In this document: positions 40,727-50,112 of the stretch, one piece after another | How the letters are laid out: every line of letters begins with the position of its first letter | How positions within the stretch are numbered: position 1 is the first letter of the stretch | Origin: CAG-273 sp963929915 | GTDB lineage: Bacteria > Bacillota > Clostridia > TANB77 > CAG-508 | Assembly: GCA_963929915.1 (NCBI GenBank) | Contig: CAWVJY010000002.1 | Coordinates: 19,270 to 83,269, forward strand | Reading direction: 5' to 3' | Length of the DNA stretch: 64,000 bases | Program-made: the position numbers and the translations under genes | Notes under the pieces: model-generated | Told to the model about the DNA's origin: nothing | Database searches by the model: none | The model's input: only the letters and a program-made list of their open reading frames with translations

Positions 40727-41110
40727 TTATCTTTCTTCCTCTTCTTTTTTTTCTGGAATTTTAGTTCTACTCGTCCATGGAGATTTTGGTCGGTTTTCCC
40801 TATAATCGTTTTCTACCCATGCCTTAAAATATGGAGAATATTTCTTAAATTCAGGTCTTTTACTTAAAGCAAAAATAACTTCTAATTTTGATTTTCCCTG
40901 TTCTTTCATTTCTCTAATAAGTTCATGTACCTGTTGTCTTAATTTTGCATCTTGAACTACTAATGATTCTTTAAAAGATTGTTTTCTATTTTTTCTATCT
41001 TCTGTTTCTGCACAAGCATTTACATTCCATCCACTTCTTTTAGTGGAAGAATGTAGTTGTTTTTTGATCCACTGGTTTGTATGTTCATTATCTTCAAAAG
41101 CTTTTGCCAT
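40727..41110 (-). CDS. Hypothetical basic protein
   Basis: I do not recognise this 127-residue, highly charged protein. It is mostly helical, with VQDAKLRQQVHELIREMKEQGKSK followed by EVIFALSKRPEFKKYSPYFKAWV, and a Lys/Glu-rich tail. There is no signal peptide, membrane helix or cysteine motif. It is a single gene between typA and the methyltransferase on the same strand, with GAAAGG before the ATG. A DNA- or RNA-binding role is possible from charge alone. Confidence 0.65.
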   Translation of the reverse strand: MAKAFEDNEHTNQWIKKQLHSSTKRSGWNVNACAETEDRKNRKQSFKESLVVQDAKLRQQVHELIREMKEQGKSKLEVIFALSKRPEFKKYSPYFKAWVENDYRENRPKSPWTSRTKIPEKKEEEER

Positions 41111-41245
41111 TTATTTTTTAGCACCTTTCTTTCTTTTTCATTAAAAATCTATTTTTTATAGCACTCTGTTCTTTTAATTTTATTCGTTCCATCTTTTTTT
41201 AAGAAACATTTTTAAAATAGAAATATTTTTTGCATCTTAAATTTC

Positions 41246-43069
41246 TTACTCTGCTGTAGTTCTTCTTGCCATTCTTTCTCTTGTTTTGTTATCTAATATT
41301 TTCTTTCTTAAACGAATATTTTTTGGAGTTACTTCTACTAGTTCATCTTCTGCAATAAATTCTATTGCTTTTTCTAATGACATTTGAATTGGTGGTACTA
41401 AGCGAAGTGCATCATCTGAACCAGAAGCTCTTGTATTTGTTAAATGTTTTTCTTTACATACATTAATAGAAATATCTTCATTTCTAGAATTGATTCCAAC
41501 AATCATTCCTTCATATACTTCTACACCTGGACCTATTAAAAGTTCTCCTCTTTCTTGTGCATTATATAATCCATAAGTAATAGAAGTTCCTTGTTCAAAA
41601 GCTACTAATACACCTCTTGTTCTAGATTGAATTTCACCTTTATATGGTTCATAGGAATCAAAAATACTATTCATAGTACCTTCGCCTTTGGTATCTGTTA
41701 AAAATTCTGTACGGTAGCCTATTAGTCCTCTTGCAGGAATTTTAAACTCTACTTTTGTATGTCCTACTTCTGCAGGTTCCATATTAATCATTTCTGCTTT
41801 TCTTCTGCCTAGTTTTTCAATAACATTGCCAATACAATCATCTGGTACATTTACTACTAATCTTTCCATTGGCTCACATTTTACGCCATCTATTTCTTTA
41901 AAAATAACCTTTGGACGAGAAACTAAAAGTTCAAAACCTTCTCTTCTCATGGTTTCTATTAAAATAGATAAGTGTAATTCTCCACGTCCAGAAACTTCAA
42001 AACTATCTGGAGTATCGGTTTCTTTTACACGTAAACTTACATTTCTTTCTAGTTCTTTAAATAATCTGTCTCTAATATGTCTAGAAGTAACAAATTGACC
42101 TTCTCTACCGGCAAATGGTCCATTATTTACACTAAATGTCATAGATACTGTTGGCTCGTCTATATCTACAAATTCTATTTTTTCTGGATTGTTTGGATCA
42201 CATACAGTTTCTCCAATATTAATGTCAGAAATACCAGAAATACAAACAATATCTCCTGCTCCCACTTCTTCTACTTCTACTCTTTTTAGGCCTTGATAGG
42301 TAAATAATTTTGCTATTTTTCCTTGTACAATTTTATCGTCCTTTTTACAAACTGCTACATTCATGCCAGAAGTAATTTTTCCACGTTCAATTCTACCAAT
42401 GGCAATCCTTCCTAGATAATCATCATAATCAATATTAGAAACTAATAATTGCATGGTTCCATCCATATCACATTTTGGTGGCTGAATGGTGTTAATAATC
42501 GTATCAAAAATACAAGTTACATTATCACTTTCATCTTCTAAATTCATTTTAGCAATTCCATTTTTAGCAGATGCATAAATAACTGGAAAATCTAGTTGGT
42601 CATCATTTGCATTTAGCTCAATAAATAGCTCTAGCACTTGGTCTACTACTTTTAATGGATTTGCACCTGGTCTATCTATTTTATTAATAACAACAATTGG
42701 TTTTAAATTTAAGGCTAGCGATTTTTTTAATACTTCTCTGGTTTGAGGCATTGGTCCTTCAAAAGCATCAACTAATAAAAGAACACCATCTACCATTTTA
42801 AGTACACGTTCTACTTCTCCACCAAAGTCTGCGTGACCTGGTGTATCTACAATATTAATTTTAATGCCATTATACATAACAGAGGTATTTTTAGAAAGAA
42901 TGGTAATTCCTCTTTCTTTTTCAATATCTCCTGAGTCCATAATTCGTTCAGATACTTGTTCATTTTCTCTAAATACATGACTTTGTTTTAATAGTGCATC
43001 TACTAGTGTTGTTTTTCCATGGTCAACGTGTGCAATAATTGCTATGTTTCTAATGTTTTGATTATTCAT
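41246..43069 (-). CDS. typA: GTPase TypA/BipA
   Basis: The 607-residue translational GTPase has G1 AHVDHGKTT, the switch I region ERGITILSKN, G3 DTPGHADFGGEV, G4 NKIDRPGA and G5 YASAKNG. Domain II and domains III/V follow, with the BipA-specific C-terminus RGxLVAFEQGTSITYGLYNAQERG. The ATG at 43069 is chosen because AAGGGG lies eight bases upstream; the earlier ATG is too close. TypA assists 50S assembly and growth under stress, in the cytoplasm on ribosomes. It has its own transcript: a terminator separates it from the plsC operon. Confidence 0.97.
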   Translation of the reverse strand: MNNQNIRNIAIIAHVDHGKTTLVDALLKQSHVFRENEQVSERIMDSGDIEKERGITILSKNTSVMYNGIKINIVDTPGHADFGGEVERVLKMVDGVLLLVDAFEGPMPQTREVLKKSLALNLKPIVVINKIDRPGANPLKVVDQVLELFIELNANDDQLDFPVIYASAKNGIAKMNLEDESDNVTCIFDTIINTIQPPKCDMDGTMQLLVSNIDYDDYLGRIAIGRIERGKITSGMNVAVCKKDDKIVQGKIAKLFTYQGLKRVEVEEVGAGDIVCISGISDINIGETVCDPNNPEKIEFVDIDEPTVSMTFSVNNGPFAGREGQFVTSRHIRDRLFKELERNVSLRVKETDTPDSFEVSGRGELHLSILIETMRREGFELLVSRPKVIFKEIDGVKCEPMERLVVNVPDDCIGNVIEKLGRRKAEMINMEPAEVGHTKVEFKIPARGLIGYRTEFLTDTKGEGTMNSIFDSYEPYKGEIQSRTRGVLVAFEQGTSITYGLYNAQERGELLIGPGVEVYEGMIVGINSRNEDISINVCKEKHLTNTRASGSDDALRLVPPIQMSLEKAIEFIAEDELVEVTPKNIRLRKKILDNKTRERMARRTTAE

Positions 43070-43203
43070 TTTCATTACCCCTTACTTATATTAGTTTTAT
43101 ATTTTTCTTTATTTTTTTGCATTTTATTTTCATAAAATAACAATTTATCAGACCAGTTTAATTCTATATTCATAAATTAAATATTTACTCGAGTATTTAC
43201 TGC

Positions 43204-43243
43204 AAAAAATATAGTGAAAAATTAAATAGTCACTATATTTTTT
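43204..43243. terminator. Terminator after the polysaccharide/plsC operon
   Basis: AAAAAATATAGTGA and TCACTATATTTTTT form a perfect 14-bp stem with a 12-nt loop and T run on both strands. It sits between plsC and typA and should end the long minus-strand cluster. Confidence 0.8.
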
Positions 43244-43316
43244 ATTTTGATACTAATTTTATAAGTTATCATTTTTCGAAATTTTGTATCCTATTAATTA
43301 ACATTATAATTATACT

Positions 43317-43905
43317 CTATATTTTTTCCTTTGTCAACATAATAATATTGTCCATAATCTCTTTACTTACCTTATCTAGTAACTCTTTTTCTGGTTTGTT
43401 CGTTTGATATTTGCTAAAATCTAAAGATTTTCCATAATTTAGTTTTTACTTTATGAAATGGCTTCATTTCTCCTTGTATTCCTACTGGTATAACAGGTAC
43501 TCCTGTTCTTAAAGCTAAAAAGGCAGCTCCATTTTGGGCTTTTCCATTTTTTTCTAACCCATGTCTTGTTCCTTCTGGAAATAACATTAGAATTTGTCCT
43601 TCTTTTAGAATTTTTAAAGAAAACTTCATAGATTCTATATCCATTTTTCCTCTTTTTACAGGAAATACTGCACATTTTTTAGCAAACCATCTAATAAAAT
43701 TATTTTTAAACAGTTCTTCTTTTGCCATAATATAAAGTACCCTTTTGGTAGAAGCTACTAGAATTGGTGGGTCCCAGTTGGATTGATGATTAGCACACAT
43801 GATGTAGGCACCTTCTTTTTTGATATTTTCTTCTCCTACTTTTTTTACTCTAAATACAATTTTGCAAAAGATATTAATTAAAAATTTAACAATTGGTCTT
43901 ATCAT
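43317..43905 (-). CDS. plsC: 1-acyl-sn-glycerol-3-phosphate acyltransferase (frameshifted)
   Basis: The enzyme shows NHQSNWDP (NHx4D), FPVKRGKMD, LFPEGTRHG and VPVIPVGI, the four acyltransferase blocks. The ORF ends early at KTKLWKIFRF because of an extra A in the TAAATTATGG stretch (about 43438-43440). Correction gives NYGKSLDFSKYQTNKPEKELLDKV and a stop at 43317-43319, a normal length near 195 residues. It converts lysophosphatidate to phosphatidate at the membrane. It begins three bases after the LCP gene ends, at the tail of the polysaccharide operon. Confidence 0.9.
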
Positions 43906-43908
43906 TTA

Positions 43909-45396
43909 TTACTCTCCCATAACGTCCTTAATTTCTTGTTTTGCTGCATCTACTGAATCTGAATCCGGAATCATTACATATGAATAAATATTTCCTAAAG
44001 AATAGGTTGTTCTTGAAGCACCCGTTCCTGTTAGTGAATTTGTTTTAATTGTCCAAGAAGACATATTATTTAATTGATCTTTTACTAGGCTACTAATTTC
44101 ATTTTGATTGATATTAGTTTGGAAATTATCTTCTAAAGCATTTAAAATACTAGTATATTTAGTTAAAATTGTACTACTATTTAATACTTTTTTCATAATA
44201 GCTTCAATGACATGTTGCTGGTTTTTAACTCTTTGATTATCTCCTGCAGCAAAAGATTGTCTTTCTCTACTAAATACTAAGGCTGCATCTCCATAAATGT
44301 AATTGTATCCTTGATTAAAATGATAATTTCCTCTTGTAAAATCGTAATCTGAATATACTTCAATACCACCTAAAGTATCTACTAACTCTACAACTGTCGA
44401 GAAATTAACTCTTACATAATAATTGATATCAATATCTAATAAATCTTCTACAGTTGTTACAGTTTCATTAATACCATAAATACCAGAGTGAGTTAATTTG
44501 TCTTTTGCTTGTTTTCCATGTAGTGTAACATAATAATCTCTTGGAATTGAAGTTAATAGTACTTCATGTGTATTAGTATTAATTGTTACAATAATGTTGG
44601 CATCACTTCTTCCTACATTTCTAATACTTCCAGAAGTATCTATTCCACTAATCATCACATTAAAGATTCCATTTTCTACAGTATATTTTGAATTGCTATT
44701 TCCTCCTGCAGTGCCTATCATCTTCTCTATTTCATGTGTTGCAGTATAGATAATTTTAGTATCTGATTCAAAGTTTTCAATTTCTTCTGAAAGAATAGCA
44801 TGTTGTGATGAACTAATAAATATAACGTCAATTTCTTCACTTAATAAGTTGTTTCCTAATCCTGTTAAACTATTTTGTGCTTCAAATTGTACATCCACTT
44901 TACTTTCTAATTCAGATTGTACATCATCTTCAATTTGGAAGAAATATACTGTTTCATCAGCAATGTCTTCTACACTATCATAAGAACTTGCTTTTCTGAC
45001 TACTACATAATAGTCTTCTGTTTCTGCTCTTTCTTGGAATACATTACCTAAAAAATCAGATGTTGCTAATGTATAGTTTGTTACATAAATATAAATTCCT
45101 GAAAGTAATAATACAATAATAAAGCATAAAATTGTTAGTTTATAAGTTCTATGCTTTTTTACTAATCCTACTACCATTGCAAGAGTAAATACAATTTCAG
45201 CAATTGTAAAGATTGTTACATATAGACCTGGTAGCAAGTCCATTTTTAAAACGGAAATATAAAAGATAATGGTAATTACAACAAACGCAAATGCAATTAA
45301 TTTAAAAAATATATCTAATTTGTTAGATGTACTAGATTGTTTCTTTTTCTTTTTATAACTTTTTGGCTCTTCTGCCATTCTCCTTCCTTGACTCAT
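43909..45396 (-). CDS. LytR-CpsA-Psr (LCP) family ligase
   Basis: The 495-residue membrane protein starts with a basic cytoplasmic tail, has four predicted helices (about 30-125), then an extracellular accessory domain and the LCP domain. The LCP domain contains NVMISGIDTSG, SDANIIVTINTNTHEVLLTSIPRDYYV, DKLTHSGIYGI, VELVDTLGGIEVYSD and ERQSFAAGDNQRVKNQQ, with Arg and Asp residues that bind pyrophosphate lipid. LCP enzymes transfer wall teichoic acid or capsule from undecaprenyl pyrophosphate to peptidoglycan. Position at the end of the polysaccharide cluster supports capsule attachment. AGGAGG precedes the ATG. Confidence 0.93.
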   Translation of the reverse strand: MSQGRRMAEEPKSYKKKKKQSSTSNKLDIFFKLIAFAFVVITIIFYISVLKMDLLPGLYVTIFTIAEIVFTLAMVVGLVKKHRTYKLTILCFIIVLLLSGIYIYVTNYTLATSDFLGNVFQERAETEDYYVVVRKASSYDSVEDIADETVYFFQIEDDVQSELESKVDVQFEAQNSLTGLGNNLLSEEIDVIFISSSQHAILSEEIENFESDTKIIYTATHEIEKMIGTAGGNSNSKYTVENGIFNVMISGIDTSGSIRNVGRSDANIIVTINTNTHEVLLTSIPRDYYVTLHGKQAKDKLTHSGIYGINETVTTVEDLLDIDINYYVRVNFSTVVELVDTLGGIEVYSDYDFTRGNYHFNQGYNYIYGDAALVFSRERQSFAAGDNQRVKNQQHVIEAIMKKVLNSSTILTKYTSILNALEDNFQTNINQNEISSLVKDQLNNMSSWTIKTNSLTGTGASRTTYSLGNIYSYVMIPDSDSVDAAKQEIKDVMGE

Positions 45397-45428
45397 TTAG
45401 CTCCTCCTTTGAAATTTTGATATTCCTA

Positions 45429-46526
45429 TTATAAAGTTTTTTCTATAATATCTGCTATTTGAATACTTGCTGTTCCATCCCCATACGGGTTAGAAGCTTT
45501 ACTCATTTTTTCATATTCTTTCTTATCATCTAATAACAACTTTATATTTTCATAAATTGTGTTTTGATTTGTTCCTACTAATTTTAATGTTCCCGCCTTA
45601 ATGCCCTCTGGTCTTTCTGTAGTATCACGCATAACTAATACTGGTTTTCCTAATGATGGTGCCTCTTCTTGAATGCCCCCACTATCTGTTAAGATTAAAT
45701 ATGATTTTGCTAGAAAATTGTGAAAATCTAGTACCTCTAAAGGCTCAATTAGTTTTATTTGTTCATTACCTCCAAATATTCTATTAGCAGTTTCTCTTAC
45801 AATTGGATTTTTATGAATTGGATAGATGACTTTAACATCTTTATATTCATCTACTATTTTTCTAATTGCTGTAAACATTTCTTCTAGTGGTTGTCCTAAA
45901 TTTTCCCTTCTATGGGCTGTTAAAAGTAATAATCTATCATTGCCAACCCAGTCAAAAATTGGATGATAATAATCTTTCTTAACAGTTGTTTTTAGAGCAT
46001 CTATTGCAGTATTTCCAGTTATATAAATACTTGATTCTTCTTTTCCTTCTTTTAATAAATTTTTTTTTGCTTGTTGTGTTGGTGCAAAGTTGTATTTTGC
46101 AATAATACCAGTAGCTTGTCTATTAAATTCTTCTGGAAATGGAGAATAAAGGTTATATGTTCTTAGTCCAGCTTCTACATGCCCTACTGGGATTTGCATA
46201 TAAAATGAACATAATGCTGATATGAACGTTGTAGTCGTATCGCCATGGACTAGTAATAAATCTGGTTTTTCTTTTTCTAATACTGGTTTTATTCTAGATA
46301 TAATATTAACTGTAATATCAAACAAAGTTTGTCTATCCTGCATAATATCTAAATTATAGTCTGGTATCACCCCAAAACAGTCTAATACTTGAGTTAACAT
46401 TTCTCTATGCTGGCCTGTAACACATACCACTGTTTGTATACTTTTTCTTTTTTGTAATTCTTTTACTAGTGGGCACATTTTAATTGCTTCTGGTCTTGTT
46501 CCAAATACTAACATTACTTTTTTCAT
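45429..46526 (-). CDS. wecB: UDP-N-acetylglucosamine 2-epimerase (non-hydrolysing)
   Basis: The 365-residue enzyme shows MLVFGTRPEAIKMCPLV, VCVTGQHREML, VHGDTTTTF, GHVEAGLRT, PFPEEFNRQ, LTAHRRENLG and LTDSGGIQEEAPSLGKPVLVMRDTTERPEG, all hallmarks of WecB/MnaA. It interconverts UDP-GlcNAc and UDP-ManNAc in the cytoplasm. Together with the dehydrogenase at 47607-48833 it gives UDP-ManNAcA for the surface polymer. Its ATG overlaps the stop of the acyltransferase gene (ATGA). Confidence 0.96.
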   Translation of the reverse strand: MKKVMLVFGTRPEAIKMCPLVKELQKRKSIQTVVCVTGQHREMLTQVLDCFGVIPDYNLDIMQDRQTLFDITVNIISRIKPVLEKEKPDLLLVHGDTTTTFISALCSFYMQIPVGHVEAGLRTYNLYSPFPEEFNRQATGIIAKYNFAPTQQAKKNLLKEGKEESSIYITGNTAIDALKTTVKKDYYHPIFDWVGNDRLLLLTAHRRENLGQPLEEMFTAIRKIVDEYKDVKVIYPIHKNPIVRETANRIFGGNEQIKLIEPLEVLDFHNFLAKSYLILTDSGGIQEEAPSLGKPVLVMRDTTERPEGIKAGTLKLVGTNQNTIYENIKLLLDDKKEYEKMSKASNPYGDGTASIQIADIIEKTL

Positions 46527-47587
46527 CTTATTTCCTCTTTTCTCCTTATATTTATTTTACCCAGTTGATCAATAACTTTACTTGAAATATTTTTCAATAT
46601 AATACTACTAATTGTAATCATTGCAAAAGTAATTATATAATTTATTATAATATTATTTGTAATATATAGTAAAGACATTGGTCCTAATATATAGATGCAA
46701 TGTGTAAGATATATATAAAATGTATAGGAATCTAACGTTGATAATATATTATTTGTATAATAAAATTTATTTTTTCGTATTCTTCCTATTAAATTATATA
46801 ATATCATAAAAATGGCAATTCCTAAAAATAAATTTCTGTAATATATTGCAAAACTAATTATTTTATAAAGAATAGTATTACTTATAAATATTGGCATAAG
46901 GATTTCTAATATAACCAATAAGATGGCTATTATAGTAATAATAATACTACTGAATCTCTTGATTTTTTTGCTCTTTTGATAAAATAGTGATATGAAATAG
47001 CCAATTATATAAATTACCAAACTAGTTATGTACCTCATATTAATTGTAGGTATTATAATTAAACAATGTACTATTAAAATAATTAGTAAAACTAGAAGCC
47101 AATATTTTTTATTTTCACTTATTTTCTGTCTTATGACTTGCAAAATTGGTGTTATTATATAGCAAAGTAATATTAAAGGAATAAACCATAAATGTCCTAA
47201 TCCAGTTATGTCTTTTCCAAACAATTGAAGGCAAAAAAATGTAGTAAATATATTAGAAAGAGATAGTAATTCTCTTTTTAATATAATATATGCTATTAGA
47301 GCAATAGCAAAAAATATATAATATGGTACTAAAATTTTTATAAATCTATTTTTTAACCATAAAATTTTATTTTCAATTGTTTTATTTCCATATAGAAAAC
47401 CAGACATAAATAAAAATATTTGTACATTTACGTTAAGCCAGTTAGCTAGTGGATTTCCATATTCTTGTAAAATGTGGCATAATACAATTCCAATGGTTGC
47501 TAATATTCTTATTATACTAATTCTAATGTCTCTATTTACATTTTTTTGTTTTATATTTTCAGCATTTTGTTTAATAATGGATAGCAT
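46523..47587 (-). CDS. Membrane acyltransferase (acyltransferase_3 family)
   Basis: The 354-residue protein has about ten membrane helices. The N-terminal RISIIRILATIGIVLCHILQE supplies the R-x10-H catalytic pattern of the OafA/WecH family, and FLFMSGFLYGNKT follows. These enzymes acetylate sugars of exported polysaccharides, using acyl-CoA from the cytoplasm. It is within the polysaccharide operon between wecC and wecB, so O-acetylation of the polymer is likely. Confidence 0.87.
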   Translation of the reverse strand: MLSIIKQNAENIKQKNVNRDIRISIIRILATIGIVLCHILQEYGNPLANWLNVNVQIFLFMSGFLYGNKTIENKILWLKNRFIKILVPYYIFFAIALIAYIILKRELLSLSNIFTTFFCLQLFGKDITGLGHLWFIPLILLCYIITPILQVIRQKISENKKYWLLVLLIILIVHCLIIIPTINMRYITSLVIYIIGYFISLFYQKSKKIKRFSSIIITIIAILLVILEILMPIFISNTILYKIISFAIYYRNLFLGIAIFMILYNLIGRIRKNKFYYTNNILSTLDSYTFYIYLTHCIYILGPMSLLYITNNIIINYIITFAMITISSIILKNISSKVIDQLGKINIRRKEEIR

Positions 47588-47606
47588 TTTTTCCCCTTTA
47601 ATACTT

Positions 47607-48833
47607 TTATAACTTATATGTATCTTTAATATTTACTGCGTTTTTTGTGTCAAAAATAATTTTTCCTTCTATTTTGTTCATATTTTCCTTTAAATGTGTA
47701 TGAGCATTCATGACAAGAATAATTTCTATATCCTTTAAAAATTCGTCAAAATCATGATATTGATTTGCTACAATCTCACGTTTAACATGTGGGTCAAATA
47801 CTTTTACTTGTTTTGCTTTTTCTTCTCCCATGATTTCTAGCATTTGAAGAGTAGGGCTTTCTCTAATATCATCTACATCGTCTTTATAAGTTAGTCCATA
47901 GATTCCTACTTTTGAGTAATCTTGAATATTGTGCTCCTTCATAATTGTTTCTAATCTATCTAATACAAATTTAGGTTGTCCATCATTTACTTCTCTCGCT
48001 GCTTTAATAACATTAACAATATCTGGATAATCTCCAACTAAAAACCATGGATCAACAGAAATACAATGTCCTCCTACTCCAGGTCCTGGTTGAAGTATAT
48101 TAACTCTTGGATGTTTATTAGCAATTCTAATAATTTCATATACATCCATTCCATCTTTTCTACATATTCTAGATAATTCATTAGCAAAAGCAATATTGAT
48201 ATCTCTAAATGTATTTTCTACCACTTTGGTCATTTCTGCCGTTTTAATATCCGTTACAACAATCTCTCCTTTACAAAAAGAAGCATATAATTCCTTTACT
48301 TGTTCTCCTATTTCTTTACTATCTGCTCCAATAGTTCTTGAATTATGTTCTAGCTCATACATCATATTACCTGGTATAATTCTTTCTGGAGCATGCACTA
48401 AATGAATATCTTTTCCTATTTCTAAACCTTTTTTTGCAATAATTGGTCTTATAAATTTATCAATGGTTCCAGGAGAAATTGTAGACTCTATAATTAAAAT
48501 AGCCCCTTTATTACATACATCTAACACAGATTCTACTGCTGAAATAACATATTTTGGATCAATTTTTTTGTTTTCTTTTTCATATGGCGTTGGTACTGAT
48601 ACAATATAAATATCATCATGCATATATTCTGTTGTAAATTTAATTCCTGTTTTTAATGCATTTTGAAATGATTGATCTAGTCCTTCTTCTTCAAAAGTAG
48701 TTTTTCCTTTATTTAGAGTTTCTATTAACTCCTTATTATAATCTGTTCCTACTACTTCTACGCCGTGAGTTGCAAACATTAATGCTGTTGGTAATCCAAT
48801 ATACCCTAATCCTATTACATTTACTTTTTTCAT
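47607..48833 (-). CDS. wecC: UDP-N-acetyl-D-mannosamine dehydrogenase
   Basis: The 408-residue enzyme has the NAD-binding VIGLGYIGLPTALMFA, VPTPYE, ESTISPGT, HAPERIIPGNM, the hinge KVVENTFRDINIAFANE and the catalytic Cys in GPGVGGHCISVDPWFL. HAPERIIPG and DPWFL are characteristic of UDP-ManNAc rather than UDP-glucose dehydrogenases. It oxidises UDP-ManNAc twice with NAD+ to UDP-ManNAcA. It works directly after WecB, which is encoded two genes downstream. Confidence 0.94.
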   Translation of the reverse strand: MKKVNVIGLGYIGLPTALMFATHGVEVVGTDYNKELIETLNKGKTTFEEEGLDQSFQNALKTGIKFTTEYMHDDIYIVSVPTPYEKENKKIDPKYVISAVESVLDVCNKGAILIIESTISPGTIDKFIRPIIAKKGLEIGKDIHLVHAPERIIPGNMMYELEHNSRTIGADSKEIGEQVKELYASFCKGEIVVTDIKTAEMTKVVENTFRDINIAFANELSRICRKDGMDVYEIIRIANKHPRVNILQPGPGVGGHCISVDPWFLVGDYPDIVNVIKAAREVNDGQPKFVLDRLETIMKEHNIQDYSKVGIYGLTYKDDVDDIRESPTLQMLEIMGEEKAKQVKVFDPHVKREIVANQYHDFDEFLKDIEIILVMNAHTHLKENMNKIEGKIIFDTKNAVNIKDTYKL

Positions 48834-48834
48834 T

Positions 48835-50112
48835 TTAATTTACTTCCTTTCTTTTTTTATTATTTTTAGATTGTATATATATCATCATATATAATATTAT
48901 ATATATGATAGAATAACAAATTGTAATTAATGTTAAAAATTGTTCTATCGGTAATGACAAAGTATTACATAATATATAAATAACAATAGATGTTATAATA
49001 AACATACATTGTATTTTTAACTCTATATCTTGTCTTTTCACAATAACAAGTGCTGGTGTTAATGCAGCAACAACCAACCTTATTCCAAACATCCATGCAA
49101 GTATTTGTACATATTCTCCCGATATTCTCCAACTTTCTCCAAAAAATATACTAAATGCCCATGGTGCCAATAATTCAAGCCCTGCTACCATAATAATAGA
49201 AACTATGGATAATCCCAAAGTTGTTTGCCATAATGTCTTAGTAAATCCTCCTACTTTTCTGTTCTCTGTTGTTGCCTTTTCAAAAAATATTTGTGCTATA
49301 TTCCTGCTAATTAATGTAAGTGGTAAACCTAGCATTCTATATGACATTGAATAATAACCAAAAGTTGTCGCTCCATATAGTCCTGTTATAAAAAAGTTCA
49401 ATATAGAATAGGATGCAAGATTTACCAAGTTAGATGGAGCTGTATATAGCATTAATTTCTTATTGCTTTTAGCAACTTCGATAATCTCTTCTTTCCTAAT
49501 ACATCTCAATTCTTTTAAATGAGGAATTAATCTTTCTGATTGTTTTCTTATTCCTACTAACATACCCAATAATTGTGCTATTATTAGTCCCATTACAGAA
49601 CACTTTAATAAACCTAAGACTATTAGTAATACGTTTTGCACAAGTATTCTAATAACATACACTCTTGAAATAATATCATAATCTTTATTTCTATTATTAT
49701 AATATATTAGAACATTAGATAATCCATTTAATAACAATATTATAAATATTATGATTAAATATATAATATATATTGGTGAAAATATATTAGTACATATTAA
49801 ATATATCGTGTATCCTATAATAGATATAGTTGATAATATTAAATTGATTATAGTACATAATACAATTAATGCATAAACTTTCCTTTCTTCATTTTCAGTT
49901 ACAATGGCCATTTCATATTTTGCACAAACAACAGGTCCAATCATGTTCACAATAGTTAATAATAAGGTATAAATTCCTAATTCCTCTGCATTATATATTC
50001 TCGTTGTTATTGGTGATACCAATATAGTTATTAATTGTCCTATGAAAGAACCCATTGTTAATTTAGCTACTGATGTTGAAAAAAGTTTTTTAATATTTAA
50101 TTTTTCTTTCAT
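48835..50112 (-). CDS. Polysaccharide flippase (Wzx-like)
   Basis: The 425-residue protein has 12 or more hydrophobic helices, starting LTMGSFIGQLITILVSPITTRIYNAEELGIYTLL, the usual opening of the MVF/Wzx flippase family. YYSMSYRMLGLPLTLISRNIAQIFFEKA matches the centre. It should move undecaprenyl-linked repeat units across the membrane. The ATG overlaps the stop of the upstream polymerase gene. It acts with the polymerase and LCP enzyme in a Wzx/Wzy pathway. Confidence 0.9.
   Translation of the reverse strand: MKEKLNIKKLFSTSVAKLTMGSFIGQLITILVSPITTRIYNAEELGIYTLLLTIVNMIGPVVCAKYEMAIVTENEERKVYALIVLCTIINLILSTISIIGYTIYLICTNIFSPIYIIYLIIIFIILLLNGLSNVLIYYNNRNKDYDIISRVYVIRILVQNVLLIVLGLLKCSVMGLIIAQLLGMLVGIRKQSERLIPHLKELRCIRKEEIIEVAKSNKKLMLYTAPSNLVNLASYSILNFFITGLYGATTFGYYSMSYRMLGLPLTLISRNIAQIFFEKATTENRKVGGFTKTLWQTTLGLSIVSIIMVAGLELLAPWAFSIFFGESWRISGEYVQILAWMFGIRLVVAALTPALVIVKRQDIELKIQCMFIITSIVIYILCNTLSLPIEQFLTLITICYSIIYIILYMMIYIQSKNNKKRKEVN

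Noticed and set aside
43451..43675. Separate 74-residue Ser/Arg-rich ORF inside plsC
   Set aside because: It is a shifted frame of plsC, without a start signal or a recognisable domain.
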